Positions 10,505-23,776 of a DNA stretch of 64,000 bases are shown here, in pieces. Below the pieces are notes generated by a model, which ran no database searches, had not been told where the DNA came from, and saw only the letters and a program-made list of their open reading frames with translations. The translations under genes and the position numbers were made by a program. How positions within the stretch are numbered: position 1 is the first letter of the stretch; the number at the start of each line of letters is the position of its first letter. Origin of the DNA: Petunia secreta (lineage: Eukaryota > Streptophyta > Magnoliopsida > Solanales > Solanaceae); NCBI GenBank assembly GCA_029990175.1, contig JARKIP010000022.1, forward strand, positions 24,774,001 through 24,838,000, read 5' to 3'.

Positions 10505-12563
10505 TGAAACGACCTCGGTCAGTCTTTTCAGAAGTTAGGACTCCGATTGGCGTGTCAAAAATTTTAAAATATTCATAACGTCCATTAGGACCTGTTTGTA
10601 AATTTGAGCTAAATCAGACCTCGTTTGGTAGGCATCGGAAGAAGGTTTTAGTTTTTATTGTCGATAAAATATTAAAAAGAGATTTTTGAGCTCGGTTTTG
10701 GCGAATGAGCTCCGATTCGAAATCCGAAAGCGCCGTTAAGTTCGTATGATTATTTGTGGCATTTGTGATTTTTCGAAAATGAATTTCGATGTTGTTCGGC
10801 TAGTTTCCGCTAAAATGCCGAAAGTTAAATAATTTGATATTTTTCCTTTAAATTCGCATCTTGAGTTTCGGGAGTCCGATTTGAGATCTGTCTTCGCTAG
10901 TATATTACATATATTTTGTATAGCTTACTCGAAAAATTTGGGATCATTTCGTCTTCTCTAGGGCTCTATTTTAATTTTAATCATCGTAGCGAATTTATTA
11001 TAAAAAAAAATTAAAAATTGAAAAGTCGGTTAGTAAGGGATTTACCCTAATAAGCAGTAGATGTGATATAGAGCTGAAACATTCGAACCAAAGGCAGAGA
11101 AAAGGAAAAATTAGAAAAGAGAGAGGAGAAAAGGGAAAGGAGTGGAAAAATAGTGGAAGTTCTACCCAAATCTTCAGGTAATGATGTTAACTCATTATCT
11201 TAGCTTATTACGTGTGTTTGAATATATTGTTACGGTAAAAATAGGGATATTAGACATCGCCCTAATGACGTAAATTGATAGTTTAAAGGGTCAATTGGAC
11301 CCCGATGATGGAAATGATTATATATTCGTACTCAGTGAGTTATGGGCAACATATAAATATAATTTATTTAGGGTTTGGTTATGGGACTCTGAACCCTGTA
11401 CATAGGCCTGGCCTGCGTATTGCGTATGCGAATAGGGTATCAGGTTCCTAACTGGATTGCCCTAAAACATAAGGAATGAAGCCTTTAGCTTTATTTGATA
11501 TAATTTTTCTGCTTATTGAATAGAAAGAGATCGTTTGGCAGTTAATCCAAAGGAAAAAGCCTTGCTTTGGAATATGGTAAATGATTATATCCATTTCTTA
11601 TGAGGCACCTGGCCTCGTGGATTTTCTACCACGTGTTTCTTACGTGTGTAGCTGCCGATAGGCGTACTCATTACGCCTTAGCCTTGAATTTACATTGTAT
11701 ATTATATGTTATGTCCTGTTGCTGGTATTGCATTGAGTATCTAAGCATTGTACTCTGGCTATCATTACTGCATAAACTTCCCGGTAATCGATGAGAGTCC
11801 CGAGCCGGTGAAAGATAATTACTGCATATACTTCCAGGTAGTCGATGAGAGTCCCGCGCCGGTGAAAGATCATTATTGTATATATCTCCGGGTAGATGAT
11901 GAGAGTCCCGCGCCGGAGATAGGTTTCGGGCACTTGTGACCCCATTGCATCATGATACATCATTGCATATCTTTATATGCATTTCTTTTAGCTGTATAGA
12001 TTTATTGCATTTATTATCTGTGAATGATTTATCTGGTTGACTGTTATGGCTTCTGTTTCCCTGACTAGCATATCTATTTTTCGAGGTTGCTAGTTTGTTC
12101 ACATTTATTGAGTCCTTATGACTCACCCCCTATTTGTCCTTGTTTTTTTTTTTCGTTCGGCAGATTCTGCACCAGGACCCAGTCAGTCGCGCCATGATTG
12201 AGGAGTAGTACGTTCTCAGCTGTCTACGGTGAGCCATCCTATTCATTGCGGCCACCAACTTCAGATATTACAGTTTACCTTACTTTTTCTCCCTTCGGGA
12301 GGCGTGTATATCTTTTGGCCTTCTTAGATGTCTGATCTGGAAACCTTTAAAATTGTGTTTTCTGGGTAGTTATTTGTATTGTTCAGACAGCTTGTATGTT
12401 TGTCTATCCTTGGGAGTTATCTTATTTCTTTAAAGTTTGGTTCATTTTCATTCCAGGTAATTCTTCACAATTTATATCGATTCAGTCAATAGGGTTCGCC
12501 CGACAGGTTTAGGGGAGGTGGTCGGGTGCCCGCACGGCCTAACCGAGAATTCGGGTTGTGTCA
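10505..12563 (+). repeat. LTR2 3' LTR (2059 bp)
   Basis: TGAAACGACC to TTGTGTCA. It is preceded by a purine-rich GTGGAGGAGAA. It includes the tandem repeat block at 11760-11935. The long non-coding LTR is typical of Tekay/Del elements. Confidence 0.9.
11760..11935 (+). repeat. Tandem repeat inside the LTR2 3' LTR
   Basis: Three units of about 58-60 bp, each with a core GTCGATGAGAGTCCCG-like stretch followed by (C/A)GCCGGTGAAAGAT, the last ending in GCCGGAGATAG. The sister LTR5 carries a different repeat at the same relative position. Confidence 0.8.
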
Positions 12564-12568
12564 AATTC

Positions 12569-12900
12569 TCTCACCAAAATTTAAAAAGAAAAATTATACA
12601 GCTTGAAAATTCCCTCGCCAAGCAAAAAAGCTGAAAAATTTGCTCTCCTAATTGGCTTGGGAATTCCCTCACCAATCAAAAGCAACATCCATGTCAGGCC
12701 TTTGGCGAGGGACTTCCCTAGCCAAAGGAAAAATAAAATTTCAATTCTCTTTCATTTACAGCAACATCGCACGCTTCCAAACCAAAACAAAACAAAAAAA
12801 CTTATCTCTCCCAATGCTCCCACCGTCAACCTCACTGCTCCCATCGGCGACTCCTCCGTTAAACCATTAAAATTTCTCCGGCAAGTGTAGCAAGGTTCTC
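12569..12900 (+). repeat. CACTA-1 subterminal repeats and tnp2 leader
   Basis: Contains several GAATTCCCTCGCCA/GGCGAGGGACTTCCC copies in both orientations up to about 12720. A pyrimidine-rich stretch follows that looks like the transposase 5' untranslated region. A similar pyrimidine-rich zone precedes the transposase in CACTA-2 (minus strand near 52690-52740). Confidence 0.65.
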
Positions 12901-13362
12901 TCCGTTCACGTAACAATCTCCGTTAAACTTACTCTTAATTCTTAAGATTTTTTTAGTATTATCCCTCAAATCAATTAGACTTAATAATCATTCGGATTAT
13001 TGTGTAAAGCCACAAATTCTTTAGCCTTACTTTGATTAGAGAAAGAGATGGGTGGGGTGGGATAATTTGCTATGAAGACCTTTAGCCTTACTTTGATTAA
13101 TTAGGAAATAATTGTAATTGATAATTTGAGAGCTTAATTTGTGCATAATGATGGTTGGTTAATTTTGTGAGATTTGTGTAAAGCCCCGTGTAAACCTTGA
13201 CCGTGGAACCAATGAAAAATATTGGTTAACTTGTTGAAAAAATAGCTCATGAACAAAGAAATATTTAATTAACAAAATTAATAAAATTTAAATACAACTA
13301 GTGTACAAGTGATATACTTTATTACATTATTCTAAATATATTTATTTGTAACCTTTATGTAG
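12901..13362 (+). other. Probable intron or leader of CACTA-1 transposase
   Basis: AT-rich stretch without open frames, ending in TTTATGTAG immediately before ATG at 13363. The CACTA-2 copy has the same TGTAG-ATGG junction, which suggests a conserved splice acceptor just before the start codon. Confidence 0.4.
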
Positions 13363-16162
13363 ATGGAATCTGGTGAAAATCGTAGTTGGATGTATAATAG
13401 ATTTTATGAAAATATGGGTTTGCGGAAATCATTCGTAGATGGGGTTGAGCGCTTTATTTGTAAATCTAAATTACTTCCGGAATATATGAGAGATGGTAAA
13501 ATCAAATGTCCTTGTTTGAAATGCATGTGTAACAATGTGCAACGAATAAATATCGTTGTTCTACATCTTTATAAAAAAAGATTTATCCCCAATTATTTTG
13601 TGTGGACTGCACATGGAGAGTCTAACCCTAGTGTTGATGAGGTCAACAACCAAAATGAATATGTTGGGGTTTGGGGTGCATATGTCGGGTATAACTATCC
13701 TAAGCATGAAATGATAAATGATGCATGTGGGATGTACCAAGGTGAACCATCTCAACCTACTTTTGAGGAGTTACCAAATGATGAGGCAAAGCTTTTTTAC
13801 GAACAGTTGGAAGAAGCTAGTCGCCTATTTTACGAGGGGGCAACTCATTCTAAGTTGTTCGTTGCAGTTAGGTTGCTTAGTATAAAATCAGATAATAATA
13901 TATCTCAAGGAGGCATGGCTGAGATCATTGGACTTAAAAATGAACCAAACCTAAGTAACTTGGCGCTGCCTACCTCGTACTACGATTCAAAAAAATTGGT
14001 TTCATTTTTAGGGCTATCTTCAGAAAGAATTCACTATTGTAAGAAGGGTTGCATGTAATTCTATAAGGAATATGCGAGCTTTGAATTTTGTAAATTTTTT
14101 GGTGAGGCTTGTTATAAGGCGGTCACAAATGCTAAACAGAAAAAGATCCCTGTTAAAGTGATGCATTACTTACCTCTTATACCAAGGTTAAAGAGGATGT
14201 ATGCGTCAATGAGCTCTGCTCCTCATATGAGATGGCATCATGAACGTGCAAAACAACTTGGTATTCTATGTCACCCATCTAAAGGCGAAGCATGGAAGCA
14301 TTTTGATAGGGTTTATCCTGGATTTGCTAGTGAACCTAGAAACATCCGGTTAGGTTTAAGTTCTGATGGGTTCATTCCATTTGCTATCTCTGCTGCCCCA
14401 TATTCTTGCTGGCCTGTATTTCTCACACCGTATAATCTACCACCAGAAATGTGTATGACAAGTCCATATATTTTTCCGACTTACATTATCCCTGGTCCTA
14501 GTAACCCAAAAAACTCGATTGATATATTTTTGCAGCCTTTTATTGATGAGTTACAGATATTGTGGCACGAAGGTGTTGAAACATATGATTGTTCAACTAA
14601 ACGAAATTTTAGTTTGCATGCTTATTTGATGTGGACAATAAATGATTTTCCTGCGTATAGAATGTTGTCTGGTTGGTCCATTGTTGGTAAGTTTTCTTGT
14701 CCTATTTGTATGGAAGACACAAAAGCATTTTATTTGAAAAATGGACGTAAGCACACATGGTTCGACTGTCAACACCAGTTTCTTCCAGATAAACATCTAT
14801 TTAGGAGAAACACTAGTGCATTAATAAAAAACAAGGATGATTTTGATGATCCTCCACAAAGGTTGAATGGCCATAAAGTTTTGGCGAGGGTTCAGGGTAT
14901 CCTAAGGCAAAAGAGCAACAACCATTGCCTAGAATTTCGGGTTTGGTGTTACACACAATTGGACGAAGCAAAGTATATTCTGGGAACTTCCTTATTGGAA
15001 GGATAATCTTCTTCGAAACAATCTGGATCCAATGCACATTGAACTTTTTTTTTTTTTGATGCTGTCTTTCACACTGTGATAGATGTAAACAACAAAACAA
15101 TGGACAACTTGAAGGCAAGGTTAGACATTTAGGCATACTTTTGGCGACCGGAATTGCACCTACAATCAGATGGGGTAAACGGTTCGAAAACCGACTGCCA
15201 ATTACACTTTTGACTTGGATGAGAGAAGAATGATTTGTGAGTGGCTACAAAATATTAAGTTTCCTGATGGTTGCGCTTCGAATATATCCAAGTGTGTGGA
15301 CATGACAGAAGATAAGCTGATTGCAATGAAAAGCCATGATTGTCATGTTTTCATGGAAAACTTTCTGCCAATTGCATTCAATGGGTTGCCTGATACAATT
15401 TTGAAACCCCTCACCGAAATGAGTATTTTTTTCAAAGACTTGTGTTCTGGAACATTGAAGGAGAAAAATCTTCTGATGATGGAAGATAATATTCCCGTGA
15501 TCTTAACTAAATTGACCAAGATCTTTCCCCCTGGTTTCTTCAATGTGATGGAACATCTGCCTATGCACCTAGTAGAAGAAGCAAGGCTTGGAGGTGTAGT
15601 TCAAATAGACCGAAAGGTTAGTTTGCGTCCAAAATTTTTTATAAAATATTAATACAAATTATATAATGAAATATGTTGTGCAGAACTGTTGGTAAGTGTA
15701 AGCGGTCAGCAAAAAATAGAAATAGAATTGAGGGGTCGATATGCGAGGCGTATCTTGTTAGGAAAACTTTCCATTTCTATTTTTATTATTTTGGGGAAGA
15801 TGTGTCATCTCTAAGGAGTAGAAGGAATCGGCATGACGATGGTAGGAGCGGAAATGCATTGTATCCTCAATTTTCCATATTCAATCATCCCAGTAGAGGA
15901 TCAAAATCGGGTTCACAAAAAGCATTCAGCAACATCGATAGAAAAGTAGCTACGCCACATGTTTTGTTGAATTGTCCTGAAGTGCAGCCCTGTTCCAGGT
16001 AATTGTCAATTTCTACAATTAACATAAATTCAAGGGAAGAGGAAACAGTTGACAAATGCAATTTTACATTGTGCCTAGCAGGTTATATGTAAGTTGCTTT
16101 GGGCATGATGTTGTTACTGATAATTTCTCAGAGTGGTATAGAGAATACGTATGTAATTATGT
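13363..16162 (+). pseudogene. CACTA-1 tnp2-type transposase, N-terminal and central parts
   Basis: TNP2-type transposase catalyses CACTA excision and insertion. The start is ATG at 13363. Residues 1-85 match the transposase-associated N-terminal domain (SWMYNRFYENMG, FICKSK, CPCLKC, a Y-F-V-W-T-A-H-GES end). The tnp2 domain spans about 14158-15000 (LSSDGFIPF, CWPVFLTPYNLPP, IIPGPSNPKNSID, TINDFPAYRMLSGWS, then a C-P-x-C zinc motif). A DUF4218-like part lies at 15340-15600 (IFPPGFFNVMEHLPMHLVEE). A GT-AG intron of about 67 bp is plausible at 15616-15682. Lesions: TAA at 14056-14058, a frame change before 15004, and an indel near 15045. The gene is split by LTR3 at 16163. Confidence 0.87.
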
Positions 16163-17371
16163 TGTGATGACCCATTCAAATAAGACAGTGAATTTTTTTT
16201 ATTTAAAAAAAATCTAACTATTAGATATATATTTTTGTTTTTGAAAAAAAGAAAAGAAAAGAATGAATGCTAACGGGCCCAAGGCCCAAGAATAGTAGTC
16301 TTGCTGTGAAACAAGTAAGGGATCTAAGGAGGGGTAAAATGCAACAGCAATTAAATTGGAAGTAAAGGGACCATTCATTAGCAATAATCTCTTTTGGAGA
16401 GTCAAAGAGATAAGCTAATTAGATCTGCAAAGAACACCCTAACAGCAAATTTTATTGATATCCTACTAGCAACCAGTTACGAGGAATCAGAGAGGAATTT
16501 GTACTACGTTTCAGCCTGCGGATACATAGACAAAGAACTAATACAGTGGAAAACGAAGAAAATTCACATCTGAATGAATTTTTGTATCGAAACAGATTTG
16601 AGCTTTAGATAGTTGGAATCACAAGGTGAGTGATGATCTTAGCATAGTTCGCTCTTGGAAATCTCCCAACCCATATGCTAGATATGATATAGTAATTACT
16701 GGATTTACTGCTGAATTAATATTGATGACTGTTTACAGAAATACTTGAAAGACTGATTATTGTTTATTGTTTCTGAAAATGTGACAAATTATTTATTTGG
16801 TATATTTCTGCATAAGATATACTGACATAATTTTTTACTTGTCCCCACTTAAAACGGTATTGGATAAGCGTTATTGCTCACTGAGTTGCGACTCACTCCT
16901 CGCTATATTTTTTCCAGAGACAGTAGGTGCCGTAGCCGAGGATTTCCATTCTTAGAGGCGTGAGTTGACAATCCTGGTGAGCCCGGCATTAGTTCGCATG
17001 GGCAGAGAACTCTATTTATTCATTACTGCTATTCTTTAACTCTAGAGTCGCTCCATTTAGTCAGTTGTCTTTATCATTAAGTTGGTTATTCAGTTATTGA
17101 GTTACTCTTGCGAGTATTTAGTCTTTACGAACTATTACAATCCTGTTAGATGTTCTCAGGGTATTTGGAGATAACCGTGGTATTTTCTGTTGCTAATGCA
17201 TTAAGGTATTGGTTATTGGTTGGATTTACTATTTGTTTAAAGGCAGTTATATTTTGGATATGCCTAAAAACAGGAAAAACTCTGCCCGATTTTTCTGTAG
17301 AATTTTGGATAAGGCTTGCTTAGGGCAGTAGCTCCTAAGCGCCGGTCACTGTCCCAAATTGGGTCGTGACA
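16163..17371 (+). repeat. LTR3 5' LTR (1209 bp)
   Basis: Lacks about 411 bp present in the 3' copy. The break falls after GATGATCTTAGCATA at about 16648, where the sequence resumes at GTTCGCTCTTGGAAATC. The corresponding missing stretch is about 22196-22588. Confidence 0.88.
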
Positions 17372-20300
17372 AAGTTGGTATCAGAGCACTAGGTTTAGGT
17401 TAAGGACTTGTGGAGCACTGGTTTCTGTAAAGGTTTAGTCGTGCATATGTTGTGCACCATATGCATGACCAGGACTTGGCAGGACCGGATAGGATGCGTC
17501 TTTCTTATTCATTTGAAATTCCTTGTATCTTTCTATGCAGTCTAGAGCCCATTAGATAACTTAAAACATAATCTTATTATCATTACTGCGAGTCACAAGT
17601 TGACAATTTGTAGACCTAGAGTGAGGTTATAGTGTACCGGCGATTGACTTTCTAACTACCCAAATATGCGAGTAAAAGCCAAGTGAAAGACCAAGTCAAG
17701 GAATGATCTAAGCGAGATTGTTTAAATGGGCTGGAAGGACCAATTATACATGCTTACGAATGAGTTAAGAATTGTATATGATGCCACATCTCAAGACTTA
17801 TGAATGTTGTTACAGACAAAACGGAACAAAGAAGATCAAGTATAGAGCACATGTTATACGGAAAAGACATGTATCGAGTAAGTCTAATAGTCTTTCTAGT
17901 TTCATATCACCATGTAAGTTCGAAGAAGGGTCACACAAGTGGAGACCTAAATAGATTGTCAATGGTACATGTGTATAGCCATTTGAGTATAGATACCAAG
18001 CCACATGTGTAATGTTCAAGATAATACCATTGAATCACGAGTATTCTAAAACATGTGCAAGGATATTAGAAATCATTTGGTACCTTAGAACGAGATCAGA
18101 AGAGCAATTATTCATAGAAGGAAATAAGTTGCACAAGTATGGGTATGATGTCTTATTCGAGATGCTACTAGCATAGTTTTGGTAAATACATTCAGGATAA
18201 CAACTAAGGAGGGATGTTTCCTGGTTATCTGTGATAAATGTCGTAACCATAGAGTTGAGAATCTCATAATGTTACGCCAGTACAATGTGCTAAGAGCAAG
18301 ACATTAAGTTATTTCAAGTAAAAGCTTCACTTGGACATGTATGGAGAAGTTACAAAGGGAAATTTTATCGACTCTGAGTGACTAATTTGATATATTCCTA
18401 TTAAAAGAATGATTAATATTCATACATACTTCTTGTTTAGTACTCGAATTTAACAATATTGTATGAACTTAAAAAATGTGACAATATTCAGAAGATATAA
18501 TTCTTTATTTTGTAAGCTTATAAAAGATATTTGGTATGGCTAGAAAGTTAATGAAGCCTTTTCGAATGAATTGACTAGGAAACCCCTAACAAGAAAATGT
18601 CAAGTCGGAGATAACTTGTTACTCTAGTCAATCCAATCGAGTTAGACATGATCAACTTAGATGACTATAAATATGGATTGTTGACTTCATGTCATGCCAC
18701 AGTACGTTCATTCCAAGATAGTTCATTTGGTATATGATAGAAGTTAAAATTTACCCCAATAGACCAAACAAAGATCTACCCCAATCTACTTGATAGCATC
18801 TACGGGTGAAACAAGGTTACTAACTAGGTTATAAAAAATTTCAAGCATGTCAGAAAAAAAAAAATTTCAAGTATTTGTACAAGATGCAAGGGTGGTAGTT
18901 CCTGGATGAGGCAAGATGTATGTTGCCATATATTTCCATACATATATGCAGAGGATTTGTCTGGGTTTCTTCCTATAATAGATATTGCCTTGAGCATTGA
19001 TCAACTACTGACACACAATTCATATCGAGAGAACCGTAATATATGGTACTAGTAGAGCTAAAGGAACTAAAGGACCAATTGATAGAATTTCCTGATAAAG
19101 GTTGTATTAGAGTGAAACCTCACCTTTCGGTTGGCAACAATTTTTATTTATAGAAAAAAAAGGAAATAAAGATTAGTCCATGAGATTTACACATTGACTA
19201 CTGATGTGGAATAAAACAACCGGTGATCACAATAAGTACTATCATCACGTACTAACGATTTATTGGCCAACTCTAAGAAACTAAGGGAGGTTTAACATAT
19301 TGATTGAAATTGATTGGATCAATGTATCATGAGCCGCGAGTTGAGACTCAGCATATTTCAAATACAACTTCTTGGGCAAGATACGAACACTGTGAGCTTG
19401 TTGTGATGTTAATTTGAGTTGACAATGAACTCGATGTGTTTATGGACAAGAAGATCAGGGGTGTGAAGCCATATCTAAACAAAATTGTGATTGTACCCAT
19501 TGATGATATATTTGTATGTTCCAAGAATCACGATGAACTTGAAAAAACACATAAAGATAGGCTTGTAGGCATTGCACTTCGGAAGCATAAGTTATGGGAT
19601 AAGTCACCAAGTGTAAGCTTTATTAAAAATGATTGTTTTCACTGACAAGGTGTGGAAGAGGAATGATTGAGGTTTCACTTGAGAAAAAAGGAAAGAAAAA
19701 AAAATATAGGGGCCGTACTACATAAATGTTCGAGGCAGCCACCGCACAGGAGATATGTAGTTCCTAGGTCTTTTTCACGAGTGAAATTATACAGGATTCC
19801 TCAAAGATTATAGCCGTTTGGCCATGTTGACTCAAAACAATGTGAAGTTTGAATAACCCAACGGGTACCAAAGAATCTTTCAGAAGCTTAAGGAACGTTT
19901 TACTACAACTCATCAGTACTTTCATCAGGAACCAACGAGTTTTCTGTTTATGGTGAAGCCTCCTAAGTGGGACTTAGATATGTTTTCTGCAGAATTGACA
20001 AGTCAAAATTTATGCTTTAAGATGACTGAAGAAGCACAAATATTGTTGCCCTAAGTTTGACCGGGATATGGTCGCATATTTCTTTGCACATAATATTTGG
20101 TGATTATTCATAGAGCAAGACATGCGAGATTTACCTTGATTACAAGAGTCTCTAATACATTTTTGAGTTAAAAGAAAAAAGATTTAAACCGTACATTTGC
20201 ACCATTTAGGGAAGATTAACTTTGCGGCTGGTGCATTAATCCAAAAGCTGATGGGTAGTTTCTCACCATGCATCAGAGCGAAGGCCTTTGATAGGTGACA

Positions 20301-21694
20301 TCTATAGGTTTTTAAGCAATAGGGTATACTTTAGTGTGGGAGAAACAAGATCATTATTGTTCCGTATTTCAAATGAAATATTCCTTAGTAAAGGAAATTA
20401 AGGTCATACAATATTTAGTTCCTTAGTTGTCCAAACTTCGAGATGAGACTGCTATCGATAAGACTAGAGAGCTTAGCCTAGACAACTATATTGTACCATG
20501 GTGATCAAATTTGTATACTTGATTATGATGATTGAAGGCAAAATATACATGCGAACGGATGTTGAAAACTACATCACTAGATGTTTGATTCATTAGCAAG
20601 TCAAAGATGTGCATCAACAACTTGCCAGATTATAATAACATCTTGATATCCTAGAATAAAAGTGGAAACGAATTTCATGGCTTTGATTGAATTAACATAG
20701 ACTCTTAAGTACCATCACTCCATAGAGGTGATTATGGTTGACTGAATAAATTGAATTACGACGGCAGATATTGGCACATTGTATGCGCTCACATCCATAT
20801 GGATCAGATTGTTCGATCTCATAGAGCTACATTGTATATTGTTTCATATAGAGGGCCTAATAACTTATGAAAGATATCTGAAGAAGACGTGGAATATATA
20901 TGGATCTAAATACTACATTTTAGCCACAGACGACCTAGCAGACCGAGTAGACCGTAGAAATACTAGAGGATATATGAGGTCTTGAATCCTTAATATCGGT
21001 GGTAGCTGGGATAGTTATTTACACCTTTGGTAGAGTTCGTTTTTAATACATTTACCAAACAGATATTCAGATGGATGCACAAGATGCGCTGACTATATTA
21101 GTTTCTCTTTTTGTTGATTCAAGGGCGATGAGACAAATGTATTGAATTTATATTTACTTAATATAGTTAACATTTGACAAAATTTGTTTCATTCGTTTAG
21201 TGATACTAGTAGTAAAGACCCCGTGAGTTAGAGTTTTCAGTGTGATACCATGTAATCCTATGGATATTAACCACGAAAGTTGTCTTGAATCTTGGAAAGA
21301 AAAGAATTTGAGTCCAAGATACATCAGAAATTAGGAGATACTTCACAGAGTTGTTACGGTAGCATATCGTTTAGCACTTCAACCCGAGTTAATATCTGTT
21401 CATCCACTATTTTGTGTGTCTATGCTACGGAATATGTACCTCTTATGTGCTTCAGGCATTAAGTATGTAGTTAGATGAGAAATCGTCTTTGAAGAAGAGG
21501 GAGTGGCTAGCATTGGCAGACAGGTGAGAAAGTTGCAGAAAAGAAATATGTTTGTAGAAATATTTTGGAGAATTCATGCTATTGAAGGAATTACTTAAGA
21601 AAATGGAAGATGATATAGTGTAAGTGCCTCACTTGTTTCAGGTTATAGTATGCACTTGACTTAAATTCGGGGACCAAAATTTCTTAAGGGAGAT
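17372..21694 (+). pseudogene. LTR3 interior: primer site and unreadable gag-pol remnant
   Basis: TGGTATCAGAGCAC at 17376 is an intact primer binding site. Pol traces: around 19385-19645 a mutated RT core reads as PIDDIF followed by CSKNHDELEK, aligned with the FIDDIL-YSKNHDEHEE pattern of Tekay elements. Around 21300-21435 an integrase C-terminus reads NLSPRYI, VAYRLALQPEL and VHPLFCVSMLR. A weak chromodomain relic follows. The region closes with a purine tract TTAAGGGAGA before the 3' LTR. Stops occur throughout all frames; gag is not recognisable. Confidence 0.7.
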
Positions 21695-23314
21695 TGTGAT
21701 GACCCATTCAAATAAGACAGTGAATATTTTTTATTTTTTTAATAAAATCTAACTATTAGATATATATTTTTGTTTTTGAAAAAAAGAAAAGAAAAGAATG
21801 AATGCTAACGGGCCCAAGGCCCAAGAGTAGTAGTCTTGCGGTGAAACAAGTAAGGGATCTAAGGAGGGATAAAATGCAGCAACAATTAAATTGGAAGCAA
21901 AGGGACCATTCATTAGCAATAATCTCTTTTGGAGAGTCAAAGAGATTCGCTACTTAAATCTACAAAGAACACCCTAACAGGAAAGTGAATTGAAAAACTT
22001 ATTGATATCCTACTAGCAACCAGTTACGAGGAATCAGAGAGGAATTTGTACTACGTTTCAGCCTGCGGATACATAGACAAAGAACTAATACAGTGGAAAA
22101 CGAAGAAAATTCACATCTGAATGAATTTTTGTATCTACACAGATTTGAGCTTTAGATAGTTGGAATCACAAGGTGAGTGATGATCTTACCATAACTTGTG
22201 TTTTCATAACCTGCATAGTTTATACTTGACTTTTGAAGTAAATGTGTTACCAAATGTTTAAACTACATGTGGGACTAGTCCTTTTACAAGATATGTACTG
22301 AAATAACTATTTGAATTATTTTACCGTTACAAAATTTGATTTTTACCGCTACTTGACATGTTTTACCGCTATGTGAAATATTGTACTGTTATTTGAAATG
22401 CCTTTACTTTGTATAGAAAAAAATATATATTTTGGGATGAGACTTGACGAACCCCGTAGCTAACGACGGGTACGTTAGACCTGGTGCACCTTGTATACTC
22501 CGGATTACCGTTACGGTCCCTGCTAGTGGGAAGGTAAAACTAGATTACCGTTACTTATTTCCTCAAGGAGGAATTTATACCTATTACATGGTTCGCACTT
22601 GGAAATCTCCCAACCCATATACTAGATATGATATAGTAATTACTGGATTTACTACTGAATTGATATTGATGACTGTTTACAGAAATACTTGAAAGACTGA
22701 TTATTGTTTATTGTTTCTGAAAAGTGACTAATTATTTATTTGGTATATTTCTGCATAAGATATACAGACATAATTTTTGACTTGTCCCCACTTAAAACGG
22801 TTGTGGATAAGCGTTATTGCTCACTTAGTTGCGACTCACTCCTCGCTATATTTTTTCCAGAGACAGTAGGTGCCGTAGCCGAGGATTTCCATTCTTAGAG
22901 GCGCGAGTTGACAATCCTGGTGAGCCCCGCATTAGTTCGCGTGGGCAGAGAACTCTATTTATTCATTACAGCTATTCTTGAACTCTAGAATCGCTCTATT
23001 TAGTCAGTTGTCTTTACCATTGAGTTGGTTATTCAGTTATTAAGTTTCTCTTGCGAGTATTTAGTCTTTACGAACTATTACAATCCTGTTAGATGTTCTC
23101 AGGGTATTTGGAGATAACCGTGGTATTTTCTGTTGCTAATGCATTAAGGTATTGGTTATTTGTTGGATTTACTATTTGTTTAAAGGCAGTTAAATTTTGG
23201 ATATGCCTAAAAATAGGAAAAACTCTGCCCGATTTTTCTGTAGAATTTTGGATAAGGTTTGCTTAGGGCACTAGCTCCTAAGCGCCGGTCACTGACCCAA
23301 ATTGGGTCGTGACA
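21695..23314 (+). repeat. LTR3 3' LTR (1620 bp)
   Basis: Full-length copy ending GGTCGTGACA. It includes the about 0.4-kb segment absent from the 5' LTR and an 82-codon open frame at 22444-22692 with no recognisable domain. Confidence 0.88.
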
Positions 23315-23319
23315 TATGA

Positions 23320-23776
23320 ATTCAATCATACCATGTCTTTAATACTTTATTTCAAATTATTCCACGTATATTCTAACTAATAAATTGCCATGATACTATT
23401 TAGGTTTACAATCCTGACAATAGAGTCAATCATCTAATGTGCAGTGATTTAGCCTTGGGCCCCATTTATAAGTACAAACAGATGTCTAAGTACTTTATCA
23501 ATGGGTTTAAGTTTCATGCTGAAGAATGGTCCATGGGGAAGAAAACTTTTAATTGTGGGGTGTGGGTTAATGCGGGCACAGGTGAAGGTAGTTTTGACTA
23601 CTATGGTGTAATCCAGGAAATATTAGAGCTAGGTTTTAATGGTTCTCCCAGTAAAAAATTGGTGCTCTTTCGGTGTAAGTGGTTTGATCCAATCCCACAT
23701 AAAGGTACAAAAGTACATCCGAAATATAATATAGTTGAGGTCAATCACACCAAAAAGTATGCACACTATGATCCAT
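23320..23776 (+). pseudogene. CACTA-1 transposase C-terminal exon, DUF4216-like
   Basis: Resumes the transposase gene after LTR3. An AT-rich intron-like stretch precedes an open frame 23437-23814, whose native part ends at LTR4. Readable blocks are DLALGPIYKYKQMSKYFING, VWVNAGTG, FDYYGVIQEILEL and LVLFRCKWFDP, which match the DUF4216 region usually found near the C-terminus of tnp2 proteins. The minus-strand counterpart in CACTA-2 lies around 39190-39480. The last about 38 bases of the open frame belong to the LTR4 LTR. Confidence 0.8.

Larger units (their letters stand above)
8584..12563 (+). mobile_element. LTR2: Tekay-type chromovirus remnant with large internal deletion
   Basis: Bounded by TGAAACGACC at 8584 and GGTTGTGTCA at 12563, with perfect target duplications AATTC at 8579-8583 and 12564-12568. 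Only the first about 175 bases of the 5' LTR remain; the sequence then jumps at about 8757-8765 into the end of RNase H. Primer site, gag, protease, RT and most of RNase H are gone. What follows is degenerate integrase with a C-terminal chromodomain and a full 3' LTR. The same family is represented by the longer copy LTR5 (42108-51581). Confidence 0.9.
16163..23314 (+). mobile_element. LTR3: gypsy retrotransposon with decayed interior
   Basis: Starts TGTGATGACCC at 16163 and ends TTGGGTCGTGACA at 23314. Flanks TATGT (16158-16162) and TATGA (23315-23319) match at four of five bases. The LTRs are about 97% identical over the first 500 bp, but the 4.3-kb interior has no open frame above about 70 codons. 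Faint traces of RT, integrase C-terminus and a polypurine tract show that it derives from a Tekay-like chromovirus. It interrupts the CACTA-1 transposase gene. Confidence 0.88.
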
